64,000 bases of DNA from Maylandia zebra (lineage: Eukaryota; Chordata; Actinopteri; Cichliformes; Cichlidae), in NCBI RefSeq assembly GCF_041146795.1, contig NC_135172.1, positions 12,700,137 to 12,764,136 of the forward strand, read 5' to 3'. Shown here in pieces: positions 10,150 through 21,204 of the stretch (positions within the stretch are counted from its first letter, which is position 1; every line of letters begins with the position of its first letter). The position numbers and the translations under genes are program-made. The notes below the pieces were generated by a model. That model was given only the letters and a program-made list of their open reading frames with translations. It was not told the DNA's origin and ran no database searches.

Positions 10150-12747
10150 TTATAGATTTTGAAAAGCATCAAGGAAGGGTCCCCACATGTCTTGAAATTT
10201 CCCAGTGGAGTTCTGAAGTGAGTGTCTTATCTTTTCCAGTTTTAGACAGGCCATGAGGTCATATAACCACTGTTTGTGAGTGGGAGGGGCAGCGTCCCGC
10301 CACCTCAGTAGGATTGCCCTTCTGGCCAACAGGGAACAGAATGATAATGCCTGTTTTTTAGAGGCCGGTAGAAGCACCTCATTCCCACTGATGCCAAACA
10401 GAGCAAGAAGGGGGCCGGGGGCCAGCGTCACACTGAGAATTCTGGACAGGGTACGAAAAACCTCTGACCAGAACTGAGTGAGATTGGGACAAGACCAGTA
10501 CATGTGGACCAGTGAGGCTTCAGCAGTTTTGCATCTGTCACAGTATGGAGTGATTTCAGGGTAGATACGGGATAATCTGGATTTTGAGAAATGGGCTCTA
10601 TGCACCACTTTGAACTGGATTAAACAATGGCGGGCACATAGTGATGTAGTGTTGACATGTTTGAGTATAGAGGCCCATGTTTCATCAGAGGTTGTCATGT
10701 TTAAGTCTTCTTCCCACAGTGTCTTGAGCTTGGATGAAGAGGTATGTGTCAAATTTAACATTTTATTGTAAAGCAAGGAAATCAGCCCTCTATTGGTTGG
10801 ATTGAGTTGTAGAATAGTTTCTAGTAGTGTAGGCTCTGGTGAAGGGCTTGAGCCTGAAATCTGGGAACAAATAAAGTGCCTGACTTGCAAGTATCTGAAA
10901 AAGTGTGATGGTGGAAGAATATATTTATTAGCAAGTTGTTCAAATGATGCTAGTTTGTTGGCTATGAATAGGTCCTTAAAGCAAGTTATTCCACTTCTGT
11001 GCCACTCCGCAAACCCACCGTCCTGGGTAGAAGGTTTAAAGAAATGGTTAGATGCAATGGGGCTGAGGAGGGAGAAGTCACAAAGTTTAAAATATTTCCT
11101 AAACTGGCCCCATATTTTTAATGAGTGCACCACTACAGGGTTGGGAATGAAGTTGAATGAAGAGGATGGGAGTGGAGAACAAAGTGCAGCTAGTAAGGAT
11201 ATACTGTTGTCACTATGCAATTCCATAGTGACCCAGTCAGGACAACCACTCCGATTATGGTAAAAATACCAAAACACCAAACATCGTATGTTAGCAGCCC
11301 AATAATAAAAACGAAAGTTGGGAAGTGCAAACCCACCCTCAATTTTAGATTTTTGAAGATGCATCTTATTGAGCCTTGGGCGTTTACCCTGCCATAGATA
11401 AGATGAGATGACAGAGTCCAGCTTATTGAAAAAAGTGTTGGGAATGAAAATGGGTATGGCCTGGAAAAGGTATAGAAATTTGGGTAGAATGGTCATTTTA
11501 ATTGAATTGATACGTCCTACCAGAGACATAGAGAGTGGTGTCCAGTGGGTAAGGGACCGCTTCACTTGGTTCAGCAATGCACTCACATTTTCTGTGAAAA
11601 GGTTTTTATGTTTTTTTGTCACTGTGATTCCCAAATATGTAATTTTTGTCCTTTCAACTCTGAAGGGCAAGCAGGTGAAGTCTAACATACTGGCTTTGCT
11701 ACTTAGCGGGAAGAGCTCACTTTTATTAAGGTTCAGTTTATACCCTGAAATCTGACCAAATTGACTAAGCAGATTCAATGCAGATGGTAGTGAGGCTAAG
11801 GGCTTAGAAATAAAGAGCAGGAGATCATCTGCATAGAGCGAGACCTTATGTTCTGTATTGTTTCTCCAAATGCCGTGTACCTCTTTGCAACTGCGGAACG
11901 CAATGGCAAGGGGTTCTATGGCCAGATCAAAAAGCAGGGGGCTGAGAGGACATCCCTGGCGTGTGCCTCTGTGAAGTTTGAAGGGTTTTGACAATTGGAG
12001 GTTAGTTCGTATTGTAGCAGATGGTTGAGAATAGAGTAATTTGATCCATGAAGTAAATTTCGCTCCAAAGCCAAATCTATCAAGGACTGCAAAGAGATAA
12101 TCAAACTCAACTCGATCAAAGGCCTTTTCAGCGTCAAGCGAGACCACACATTCATCAGAGTCTGTAGAGCTGGAGTAGACTATGTTAAATAGCCTCCTTA
12201 TGTTAAAATATGAATGACGACCTTTAATGAAGCCTGTCTGGTCTTTCGAAATAATTTTTGGAAGAACTATTTCTAGTCTACGGGCAAGTATCTTGGCTAA
12301 TATTTTAGCGTCTGTGTTCAGTAGAGAAATGGGTCTATAGGAGGCACATTCCAACGGATCTTTTCCTTTCTTTTTAATAAGTGTAATATAGGCTTCATAG
12401 AATGATTGAGGAAGAGATCCTTGTTCCTTGCAGTCCGTGAGGGTTGCACTAAGCTGCGTGGACAGTAATGAAGAGAAGTGTTTGAAAAATTCTGACGGAA
12501 AGCCATCCGGACCTGGACACTTACCAGAATGCATCGAAGCTATAGCCAAGGAAACTTCTAACTGGGAGATGGGTTCATCCAGCCTTGTTTTAAGTTCTGT
12601 TGGAATTTCAGGAATGTTAAGTTTAGCTAAAAACTCATTAATTGCATTACAGTCAGTTTGGGACTCTGAGGTGTAAAGCTGTGAGTAAAAATCCCTGAAC
12701 ACTTCATTGATTTTTTCATGATCTGTGACTATGTTGCCATCTTGTGC
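10150..12747 (-). pseudogene. L1 ORF2, reverse-transcriptase and C-terminal part
   Basis: About 865 open codons at the 3' end of ORF2. The polymerase core is intact: a GxHSYFN segment, SLDAEKAFDRV, RQGCPLSPLLF and the YADD active site (LYADDLLLF). A C-terminal Cys-rich knuckle follows (CDRC...H...C). The product copies LINE RNA into DNA at a nicked target. Its frame joins the endonuclease part at 13,411-14,304 once the intervening element is removed (…KIRQ / AQDGNIVTD…). The original ORF2 was therefore uninterrupted and the element was probably competent when it landed. Confidence 0.88.
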
Positions 12748-13082
12748 TCAAGAACTTCTACTCCTGCACCATCGAGAGCGTCCTGACGTCAAACATCTGC
12801 ACCTGGTTTGGGAACAGCACCAAGCAGGACAGACGAGATCTGCAAAGGGTGGTGCGCTCGGCAGAACGCATCATTCAATCAGAGCTCCCTGACCTGCTGT
12901 CCATCTACACCAAGCGGTGCAAGTCCAAAGCTAGGAAGATTATGATGGACCTCTCCCATCCCAACAATGGACTCTTCTCACTGTTGAGGTCTGGGAAGCG
13001 CTTCCGCTCCCTTAAGGCCAAAACAGAGAGAATGAGGAGGAGCTTCTTCCCCCAGGCTATTCGGGCCCTGAACCAGGTGTAG
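12748..13082 (+). pseudogene. C-terminal fragment of L2-like ORF2
   Basis: About 110 codons starting inside the frame (no real start) and ending at 13,082. The pattern of tRNA-like spaced Arg/Lys residues, 'HPNNGLF' and 'SGKRFRSLKAKTERMRRSFFPQAIRALNQ'-type ending (shown here only by its key words HPNNGLF and GKRFRSL) is characteristic of the end of L2/CR1 reverse-transcriptase proteins. It is a dead fragment. Confidence 0.75.
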
Positions 13083-13410
13083 GACTGGACTCTCCCAAAC
13101 ACGTCACTATAAGACTGGACTCTCACACACGTCACCACACGCACCACCACACATTTCCTATAATCCTATAATTCCTATAATTTACAATCCTTATCTTTAT
13201 AATCTCTTCTGCTATTTGCACATTTTTACTGTAAATTCCTAAGTTAATTTGTAAATTTTTGTAGTAAATTGTAAATATTGTAAAACTTTTCTTCTGTCAT
13301 TTAATGGTCGGGCATTGTACAGCTACAAGCATTTCACCCCCATGTCATACTGTGTATGGTTGTGTGTGTGTGACAAATAAAATTTGAATTTGAATTTGAA
13401 TTTGAATTTG
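12748..13410 (+). mobile_element. 5'-truncated L2-like LINE inserted in L1 ORF2
   Basis: Opposite orientation to the host L1. It holds only the last about 110 codons of its ORF, then a 3' UTR ending in 'gtgacaaataaa' and a short TTTGAA-type microsatellite tail (13,377-13,410), typical of L2-clade termini. Confidence 0.75.
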
Positions 13411-14304
13411 TTGTCGAATTTTAAGAATACTTTGCCTTGCCCGAGAACCTTTTAGAAGGCTCGCCAGTAATTTATCAGGTTTGTCACCATGCATATAAAA
13501 TTTGGATTTGTCATGTAAGAGTAAACGTTCAGTCGAGTACGTTGTGAGTAGGTCAAGTCTTGTTTTAAGTTCTACACGCTTTTTAAATATTTCATGACTC
13601 TGTTTGAGAGCATACTGTTCATCAGTCTCCTTAATCTGTTGCATTAACTTGTTCCTTTCATGGGTGGACTGTTTTTTAATTCTTGCCGAATAAGCAATAA
13701 TCTGGCCTCTGATATACGCCTTAAAGGCATCCCATACGACAAGGCTGGAAGTCTCTGGGGAAGAGTTGGTGGCAAAGTAAAAGCGTATCTCATCCTGGAT
13801 AAACTTTACAAAATTTTCATCCGACAGGAGGGTCGAGTTGAAACGCCATTGTGCAGCTTTAACAGGAGGATGTGGAAGAGACAGAGACAAAGTAAGAGGG
13901 GCGTGATCTGAAATAACTATGCTATGGTAGGCACAGGAGTGGACCTGCTGCAGACAATTAGTGTCAATGATAAAGTAATCAATTCTTGAATATGTATGGT
14001 GCACATGTGAAAAATAGGAGTAATCTCTTTTATGAGGATTTAGAGTACGCCAAACATCACACATTCCATATTCTGATAGAAAGGCATGAATGACAGATGC
14101 AGATTTGCTTAAAACATTGCTCTTAGTGGATGAGCGATCCAGGGCTGGGTCTAACCAGCAGTTAAAATCACCCCCCAGAAAAAGAGAGTAGACATTTAAG
14201 TCGGGCAAAGAGGAGAATAGTTGTTTAAAGAAATTCTCGTCATCTGTATTAGGAGCATACACATTTACTAGAGCAACAAGACTGTTATACAGTTTCCCAC
14301 TGAC
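13411..14304 (-). pseudogene. L1 ORF2, endonuclease second half
   Basis: Middle part of ORF2 between two insertions. It shows the apurinic-endonuclease motifs VYAPN, GGDFNC, SRIDYF and SDHAPL, the residues that build the nicking site, followed by a linker toward the polymerase. It continues in frame into 16,509-16,805 on one side (…VIVIV / SGKLYNS…) and into 12,747 on the other. Confidence 0.85.
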
Positions 14305-14415
14305 AAGATAAGATAAGATAAGATAGAACTTTATTAATCCCTCGGGTGGGTTCCTCTGGGAAATTCGACTTCCAAAAAAAGCATAGCAACGACCGAAGTT
14401 ACAGTTACAGAATTG

Positions 14416-14416
14416 T

Positions 14417-14470
<54 letters not shown>
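14416..14470. repeat. (TA)n(CA)n microsatellite
   Basis: Uninterrupted TA repeats followed by CA repeats within the 3' UTR of the L2-like element. Confidence 0.9.
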
Positions 14471-14639
14471 AATACAGAGACAAATATAAATAAAATATAC
14501 AAAGGGGATAAATAGAATAAATAGGAATAAAAAAATAAAAATACAAGTGAATTGCACATTTCAAGTATTGAGTCTATTGCACTGTTGACTATTTACAAAA
14601 AGTATTGCACAAGGTATTGTACAGTGAGGTGAAGAGGCA

Positions 14640-16508
14640 CTACAGCTTAGTTGTTCCCCCCTCCTTTGTCCTCCTGTCTCCCCTCCCTCTCCCCTCCAGA
14701 GAGGAGTTAAACAGTCTGATGGCGTGTGGGACAAAGGAGTTTTTAAGTCTGTTAGTTCTTGTCTTGGGGAGAAGCAACCTGTCACTGAACAGACTCTTCT
14801 GATTGTTAATGGCCGTGTGCAGAGGATGCCCAGCATTGTTCATAATGTCCATCAGTTTCTTTAATGTCCTTTTCTCTGCCACTGTCACCAGAGTGTCCAG
14901 CTTCATGCCGACCACAGAGCTAGCCTTCCTGATCAGTTTCTCCAGCCTGGATGAGTCCCTCTTTGCTGTGTTGCTCCCCCAGCACACCACAGCATAGAAA
15001 AGTACTCCAGAAACCACCGACTGGTAAAACATCCTCAGGAGCTTCCTGCAGATGTTAAAAGACCTCAGCCTCCTGAGGAAGTACAGTCGGCTTTGGGCTT
15101 TTTTATACAGGTGCTCTGTGTTGCATGACCAGTCCAGTTTATTGTCCACCCACAGCCCGAGGTACTTGTACTTGTTGACCACCTCCACCTCCTCCCCCTC
15201 TATCTGAACCGGCAGTGGACCTTCTCTGGACCTCCCGAAGTCCACAACCAGTTCCTTAGTCTTTGAGGTGTTGAGTTGCAGGTGGTTTGTGTGACTCCAT
15301 GCGACAAAGTTCCTCACCAGACTTCTGTACTCCTCTTCCTGATCATCCCAGATACACCCCATGATGGCCGTGTCATCTGCAAACTTCTGAATATGGCATA
15401 ATTCAGAGTTGTAGCAGAAGTCAGAGGTGTACAGGGTGAAGAGAAGAGGGGACAGCACAGTTCCCTGTGGTGCTCCTGTGCTGCTGACCACAGTGTCAGA
15501 CGTGATGTCCTTCAGCCTGACGTACTGTGGTCTGTCGGTGAGGTAGTCGGAGATCCAAGCCACCAGGCAGGGGTCCACCTCCATCCTGTTCAGTTTTTCC
15601 TGAAGCATACAGGGCCGGATGGTATTAAAGGCACTGGAAAAGTCAAGAAACAGGATCCTGACCGTGCCTTTTCCCCCATCCAGGTGTGAGTGGGCTCTGT
15701 GTAGGAGGTACAGGATGGCATCCTCCACTCCGACACCCGCCTTGTATGCAAACTGTAGTGGGTCCTGGGCATGTTGTACCTGTGGTCGGAGGAGGTTGAG
15801 GAAGAGCCGCTCTAGAGTCTTCATAAGATGTGACGTCAGTGCCACCGGTCGGAAGTCATTCAGCTCATTGGGCCGGTTCTTTTTGGGGACCGGGACGATG
15901 CAGGATGTCTTCCATAGGGCGGGCACTCTCCCCAGTCGCAGACTGAGGTTGAAGACTCGTTGTAGCGGCTCCCCAAGTTCAGCAGCACACGCCTTAAGCA
16001 TCCTAGGACACACCTTGTCTGGGCCTGCTGCCTTTCTGGGGCGAAGCTTCCTCAGTTGCCTCCTGACCTGATCCACTGTGACACTGGGAGGTGTTTGGGA
16101 GGAGGGGAGGGGGGGAGATGTCTTGCTGCTGAGAGAGGGATTGGAGGAGGGGGGTGTCATGGTGTCAGGAAGGGGGGGAAGCGAGGGAGGCAGGAGAGTG
16201 GGGAGAGGACTCTGTAGTGAAGGTGAGGGTGAGGGTGGGGGGGTTGTGGGCTGGTCAAACCTGTTGAAGAAGTTGTTGAGTTCGTTTGCCTTCTCCACAG
16301 TCCCCCCCACTGTGCTTTTCTTGGTGTTGTGGTCTGTGATGGTTTTCACACCATTCCAGACCTCCCTCATATTGTTCCTCTCCAACTTCTGCTCCACCTT
16401 CCTCCTGTAGGTGTCCTTTGCTTCCCTCAGGCAGCGTTTCACCTCCCGCTGTGCTGCTTTCATCTCCTCTTTCACTTTGCTCCTGAAAGCCTTCTTCTTC
16501 ATGTTGAG
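14640..16508 (-). pseudogene. L2-like reverse transcriptase (5'-truncated)
   Basis: About 620 open codons. After a basic coiled N-terminal segment and a Pro/Ser-rich linker come the polymerase motifs: AAGPDKV, FRPVALTSH, LFLDFSSAFNTI, GAPQGTVLSPLLF and the FADD active site. The C-terminal thumb and the VVGMKLDTL region follow. The reading frame is open to its natural stop. Because the insertion happens to be in phase, it also reads through into the first 99 codons of the L1 ORF2, making one 721-codon chimeric frame. No endonuclease of its own remains. Confidence 0.85.
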
Positions 16509-16805
16509 GACTATGACTATGACATATCTACCATATTTGTCTGCTATGACATTGTGGGCCTCAAAGGGAATGTTCTGCCTGACCAATATAGAGACCCCAC
16601 GTGCCCTAGCTTGGAAAAGTGAGTGAAAACACTGGCCCCTCCAACGGGAGAAGAGACGGACATTATCAGAGGCCCTGACGTGGGTCTCCTGCAGGAAAGC
16701 CACGTCAGTGTTACGGTGTTTAACATGTGACAAAACCCTCCGTCTCTTGACTGGATGATTTAGACCTTTAACATTCCAGCTTAGAAAGTTCAATTGCAGA
16801 CTCAT
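16509..16805 (-). pseudogene. L1 ORF2, endonuclease N-terminus
   Basis: First 99 codons of ORF2 from ATG at 16,805. It shows SWNVKGLN and FLQETH, the Asn and Glu metal-ligand motifs of the APE-type endonuclease, and RGVSILV. The L2-like insertion cuts it at …YVIVIV. Confidence 0.85.
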
Positions 16806-17583
16806 CTGATTTGTAGAGCAAAGAAACTATGCACACTGGCCTTAGATGATAAGAACAGAATAACTTTACAGTGGGTGGAAATTAGTTCAGAACAGGTTAA
16901 AAAAAAGAACAGTGTATGAGGTTCAAAGCAGTGACCCTTACCCTCCCCAAACCCTCCCCACAACAGAAAATGGCTGCCAAAAAAAAGAACAAGAACAAGC
17001 AGCGAGCTCTTCAAACTTAACATATTTAGAGTGTTACTCCTCCTGTCTATGATACCAATAACCTAGGTATTGAAGCAGTCGAACCACTGCTCCGGTGGCC
17101 ATAGCATAGTAAGCTGAAACCCCGTATAATACTGTTAAGTTTCGAAACTGTATCAGCCACCAAGTCCAAATGTAATTGCTGGAGTGTTTCAAAGCAGAGT
17201 CCAAGTATGTAAACAAACAACCAAACACAAAAAGATGATGTAGTTCAATAAGTACTACCGTTATAACTGAATTATTGAATAAGAACAGACAGAAGGCTAC
17301 GAGTAGATAACAAAACTCCCCGTCTCCGTGCAACAGGTATTACGTCATTAGCCAACGGGTAGAAGTCAATGAGGTTGTCTCCTTATTTAACAAAGAAAAC
17401 AAAATAAGATTATCGAGTTAAATTAAAGTAATAATCAGCATTTCAGTGCTATAGCACTCAGACTACATCGCTACACTCGGAGAGGAAAAGCAACGTCTTA
17501 CGTGGATCCCGACTGCGCCTCCATACCTATATGGAATGTTTGGTACCTGCATTTGGTGCCATTGTTTTATCAGTAATAATTCT

Positions 17584-18381
17584 TCACGGGGCTTCCGGAG
17601 CCTTTGGGAGCCTCTCAATGTACTGTTGAGCCTGGTCCACGGAGCTGAAAAACTTTCTGGCGCCTCTGGCCTGCGTTATGCGAAGCCGTGCTGGGAAGAG
17701 GAGAGCCGGCCTCAGGCCTCGCCCGTAGAGCTCCGACATAATGTCCTTGTACTGCGCCCGCTGATTGAGGACCTCGGGGCTGTAGTCTTCCACAATTCGG
17801 ATAGGCACGCCTCGGTAGTCGAATTTCCCTCTCCTCCTAGCTTCTCGGATGATGAGGTCCTTGATCTGGTATCGGTGCAGGCGGATGATCACCGGGCGAG
17901 GTGGGCGTCCCACGGGCGGCTTCGCTGCGAGGGAGCGGTGCGCTCTATCGAGCTCCGGTGGAGACTGAAGTATTTCTTTGCCCAATAACTCACAGAGAAG
18001 GTTGGAAAAGAAGTGAGTGGGGCGCCCACTTTCAGTGTCTTCAGGCAGTCCAAGGACGCGGATGTTCTGATGCCTGCTACGGCTCTCCAGGTCAGTGACT
18101 TTGTTCTTTAGCTGGTTGTTGTCTTCGCGAAGAGCGGCACACGTGTTTTCAAGGTCAGCGACACGTTGGCTCAGGTCTTCAGTTGCAAGCTCCAAGGATG
18201 AAACTCTCTCGGCCTGTTCCTCTTGGGCTTGTCGTACCTGGTCCAGTTTTGAATCGAGGGCGTTAAATGAGGTCTTAAATTCAGATGCCAACTCTCGGTG
18301 CTGCTGGAGCAGCGTGGTGATAGCCTCCAGTGTTAAGCTAGCGTCCTCCTTTTTGTTCGCTTTTGCACTCTTAGCAGCCAT
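17584..18381 (-). CDS. L1 ORF1 protein
   Basis: 265 residues. LINE ORF1 proteins are RNA-binding, trimeric chaperones that package the element's RNA. Residues about 25-100 form a coiled coil rich in Leu/Glu heptads (LATEDLSQRVADLENTC region). Residues about 103-195 resemble the RRM-like domain, starting at the classic SRSRHQNIRVLGLPE motif, and the C-terminal domain follows with YSPEVLNQR. Start at 18,381 with a Lys/Ala-rich N-terminus. There is no stop or frameshift. It lies 159 bp from the 5' end of the element and about 0.78 kb before ORF2. Confidence 0.85.
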   Translation of the reverse strand: MAAKSAKANKKEDASLTLEAITTLLQQHRELASEFKTSFNALDSKLDQVRQAQEEQAERVSSLELATEDLSQRVADLENTCAALREDNNQLKNKVTDLESRSRHQNIRVLGLPEDTESGRPTHFFSNLLCELLGKEILQSPPELDRAHRSLAAKPPVGRPPRPVIIRLHRYQIKDLIIREARRRGKFDYRGVPIRIVEDYSPEVLNQRAQYKDIMSELYGRGLRPALLFPARLRITQARGARKFFSSVDQAQQYIERLPKAPEAP

Positions 18382-18540
18382 TGGAAAGGGTCAAAAGTGT
18401 TCAAAACACTAGAAAAGTAGTTACGAGTGTAAGCGACTTAAAGGTGGCAGTTGAAGGGGTGAAACTGGTCAAAGCGGAGTTAAGTTCACCACAGCAGCTC
18501 GTTCCTGCGTCTATTCGGGTCGCATGCTGACCGGAAGTCC

Positions 18541-18555
18541 TAAATATCCCACTTT
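18541..18555. repeat. LINE target-site duplication, right copy
   Basis: Pairs with 8441-8455. Confidence 0.8.
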
Positions 18556-19068
18556 AAGCTTTACTTAAAGCTTACCTGTCAGCCACGTTGAAATGGTCAC
18601 ACCTGAGGCCCGCTCTTTACTCAAACAGCACGGTAAAGAAGTGGTCCTTGACCACTTGGTTTTTAATGGGTTCCCGAAGTCCCGCGGGCGCCACTCGGGC
18701 TAACTGGACGCCGCCAGGCCTGACCACGCATCTGTGATCAGGAGTCGATGCCACACGCTGAGCAACCGCGCTCCTAGGGATTACCGTCCCCGTCCTAAAT
18801 AATTTAAATAAATTTAAAAGCACCACTGTCGATTCCACAGTTAAATTATCTGGTGCCCGAGTCCAACCCTGCTAATCAATGTGGGAATAAAATCCCCTAT
18901 CCAAATGTCCTAATCTAATCTCGTTTCTTGGCTGACGTAACACATTCACACACATAACACACCAACTTCAAACAGACGTCACATCAACTTTGAAATTCAC
19001 CCCAGCATTAATCACAATAAGCTTTCATCAAATATTCCCCAGACTCTACTTTTATTTATCACAAATTA
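18556..19068. other. Unassigned; possible LTR end with primer-site-like motif
   Basis: Non-coding. AATAAA-rich sequence near 18,805 precedes 'tggtgcccgagtccaac' at 18,851, whose complement ends in CCA as a tRNA 3' end would. That is the look of an LTR followed by a primer-binding site, but the expected CA terminus directly before TGG is missing, so this is only a hint. Confidence 0.25.
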
Positions 19069-19398
19069 TTACAATAGGGTTTTACCATGGGTGTTTGTGT
19101 AACTATTGTCACTGAATAAAAGCCTGCTTGGGGACGCTGGATTTTTGGAGTTGTCTGGGATCATGTGAGGAGCTTGTAGCTCCAAGATCCGGATCCGACA
19201 CTTCCCTTGCAAGTTTAAAACCGATCGAGCTCTGATCGTCTTGATTCGTTCATGGTGATAAATCTCTGAACTAGTGGAGCCTGCGAGTGCAGACCTAACA
19301 GTAGCGATAGTGTCTGTCTCCTGAATCCAAACTGGAAGCTGATTCCACAGAAGAGGGGCCTGAAAACTGGATTCTACCTGGTGCGCTGTGCTGATCAT
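19069..19398 (-). pseudogene. LINE ORF2 C-terminal remnant
   Basis: About 109 codons. The motif SSFQAPLLWNQLPVWI closely follows the 'APxLWNxLPxxIR' signature near the end of several fish non-LTR reverse transcriptases. The polymerase core is absent and the downstream half is degraded. Confidence 0.55.
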
Positions 19399-19439
19399 GC
19401 GTGTTCATATACGTGGCAACAGCAGACGTGCGTAGATCA

Positions 19440-19689
19440 ACAATGGGTAATATGGAGTGCAGGAGAGAGTACGACCATGCAGCGTTAAAAGCGTGGAAGT
19501 ACTTATATTACTTCAAGTGTTATTCTGTAAAAAGTGGCAAAAACATTAGCGTCCGTTGTACACTCTGCGAAAAATTACACTTCAAATCTGAACAAGCACC
19601 TAGCACGCTACCATGGGAACGGAAATTCACAGAGAAGTAATCAGTAATAAGTAACTAATTACTTTTTCCAAGTAACTTGAACAACACTG
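19440..19689 (+). mobile_element. Internally deleted hAT element with BED-finger relic
   Basis: A short frame (19,401-19,640) contains AWKYLYYF and ISVRCTLC, like the start of a BED zinc finger at the N-terminus of hAT transposases. It is followed within 10 bases by 'agtaactaattactttttcc' and 'aacactg', the inverse of a common hAT terminus (cagtgttg…). The catalytic middle is missing. Confidence 0.5.
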
Positions 19690-19767
19690 ATCCACACACA
19701 AACACTAGAGAACAATCAGCCACCGCTTCTATTCTTACAAACGTCACAATTTGCAATAATAAGTTTG

Positions 19768-19780
19768 AATGTTTTTATTC
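19768..19780 (-). promoter_or_regulatory. Possible polyadenylation signal
   Basis: 'tttttattc' on the plus strand reads AATAAA on the minus strand, about 260 bases past the stop codon of the KDEL gene. Confidence 0.35.
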
Positions 19781-20033
19781 ACATGAAAGTGTTTCTACAT
19801 ATGAATCATTAACAACTGTCAGATTTAATGTGATTTCTAAACAGAGAAAATCTCAGCTTTGTGTTTTGTGTTCGCATTAGACCTGATATAACAAAGAAAA
19901 GAAAGAAAGAAAGAAAAGATTTTTTTCTCATCAAAGTTTATAAATCAAGTGTACAGTTAGCTTTGATTTGGCAGCGCAGTATGAAAGAGATGTTTCACAG
20001 AACATTTACCAGAGACAGACGCTGACTAATATG

Positions 20034-20858
20034 CTACAGTTCATCTTTATTCTTTTCTAGTTGTGTTAGTGTTGCCATAACTCTGCGTAGGTTCTCTTCA
20101 TTGTGATTGATTTCTGCAGCTGTTGTCTCAAAGTACTTATTCATGTACTCCTTGCCGGCTCCCACGAAAGTCTGTAGGTCATCCATTAAATCCAGCACTG
20201 GTGTAAGCAGTGATGTAAAACGTTTCACTGACTTCAAAAGTTCGTACAAAGGATCCATGAGACGTTTAACATCATCAAGGACAGCAGGAACATAGGCTTT
20301 GTCTAAATTATTTTCAGCCTGGAGGACAAAAATAAACCAAATTAATGTAACAAAATATACAAAAGTATGTAGTGTAAAGAGTGCAAACAGACTTTTGTAT
20401 GATGGGAAATTGTTTTTTTGTTTTAGTTGTCATAGCAAAGCATGTTTTTCTGTTTGGAGTCTGTCAACATCCATGTCATTGACAGACTCACCTTCCTTCT
20501 TGCTGTTTCCTTTTGTAATTTTTCAACGTTTCCTTTCAGCTCCTCCTGCAAAACCAGAAAGAACGTCAACAAACATGCGTGCGAAACATGTAACTGGGAC
20601 AAAATGAGCATTTTACAAGTAAGGAGAAAAGCTTAACCAGTGATCGGACGGTCATGATTTAATGGTAAAGGTGGTTAATTAAAAGTTACATTCTTTATTA
20701 AAACAACAACAACAAAAAGAAAGTTAACAGTCAGTTTACCAGTTCGCCCTTGTTTATCAGTGAACTTGAAAGATGGAGCAGACACAGCAAAATCCTAACT
20801 AAGCCTTCGGTAGTTGTGACACCACTCATGGTCAACTGTGCCGCTGCCATCAAAGTTT
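20034..20858 (-). CDS. Small three-exon gene, product ends in KDEL
   Basis: Minus-strand exons 20,740-20,858 (ATG at 20,850), 20,492-20,545 and 20,034-20,318, with AG/GT borders and all junctions in phase 0. The predicted product is 149 residues. I do not recognise the family. Residues about 17-33 (GLVRILLCLLHLSSSLI) are hydrophobic and could be a signal or anchor segment. The remainder is helical and charged (about 35-149), with a likely coiled coil around EELKGNVEKLQKE. The last four residues are KDEL, the classical retrieval signal for the endoplasmic-reticulum lumen. With a cleaved signal peptide this would give an ER-resident protein. The N-terminal segment is not a textbook signal because seven polar/Ala residues and an acidic residue precede it, so the KDEL may be accidental. 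A second ATG lies at 20,829. An upstream non-coding exon is likely but was not found. Confidence 0.6.
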
Positions 20859-21204
20859 CTGAAACACATGAGAAAGTATCAATAAGGATTTAAGGAAATA
20901 AAGATTTGTAAAGAAATGTACAAAGAGAACTTTCTAAGTTTAAGAGATGTTGCATGAAAATCTGCCTGCAATATGTTTTGAGTCAAAGCACCTCTTTCAT
21001 TTGAATTCCAAAAAGTCACGTTCTGCTTACATGAAAATATCAGCTTCTTTTACATGAACTACTGTGACCTTGAAAGACCTTCCACAGTGAACAAAACGAA
21101 ACAGAGACTATATTCAGAATATGCATGTGCGTGCATGGATTTATACTAGCTGTCTGTGTATCCTAAATGCACAGACACTGTGGGTACATCAGGGAGTGCA
21201 TCTG

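Larger units (their letters stand above)
14305..16508 (-). mobile_element. L2/Rex1-like LINE inserted in L1 ORF2
   Basis: Same orientation as the host. The 3' end is a GATAA-repeat tail (14,305-14,323) next to 'gaactttattaatccc', and a short GAC duplication (14,302-14,304 and 16,509-16,511) is possible at the ends. The element is 5'-truncated: it starts downstream of any endonuclease domain. Confidence 0.82.
8456..18540 (-). mobile_element. Full-length L1/Tx1-type LINE carrying three nested insertions
   Basis: Bounded by a 15-bp target-site duplication with one mismatch (8441-8455 TAAGTATCCCACTTT and 18541-18555 TAAATATCCCACTTT). A poly(A) tail, seen as poly(T), lies at the left end, so the element reads right to left. 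Order on the minus strand: short 5' UTR, ORF1 (17,584-18,381), a gap of about 0.78 kb, ORF2 endonuclease and reverse transcriptase, 3' UTR. After removing the three insertions (14,305-16,508, about 12,748-13,410, and 8,576-9,890) the element is about 5.9 kb, normal for a full-length L1. Confidence 0.88.

Noticed and set aside
10280-12676. Plus-strand frames opposite the L1 ORF2
   Set aside because: Antisense shadows of the reverse transcriptase.
16078-16626. Plus-strand Gly/Glu-rich frames
   Set aside because: Antisense of the Pro/Ser-rich linker of the L2-like protein.
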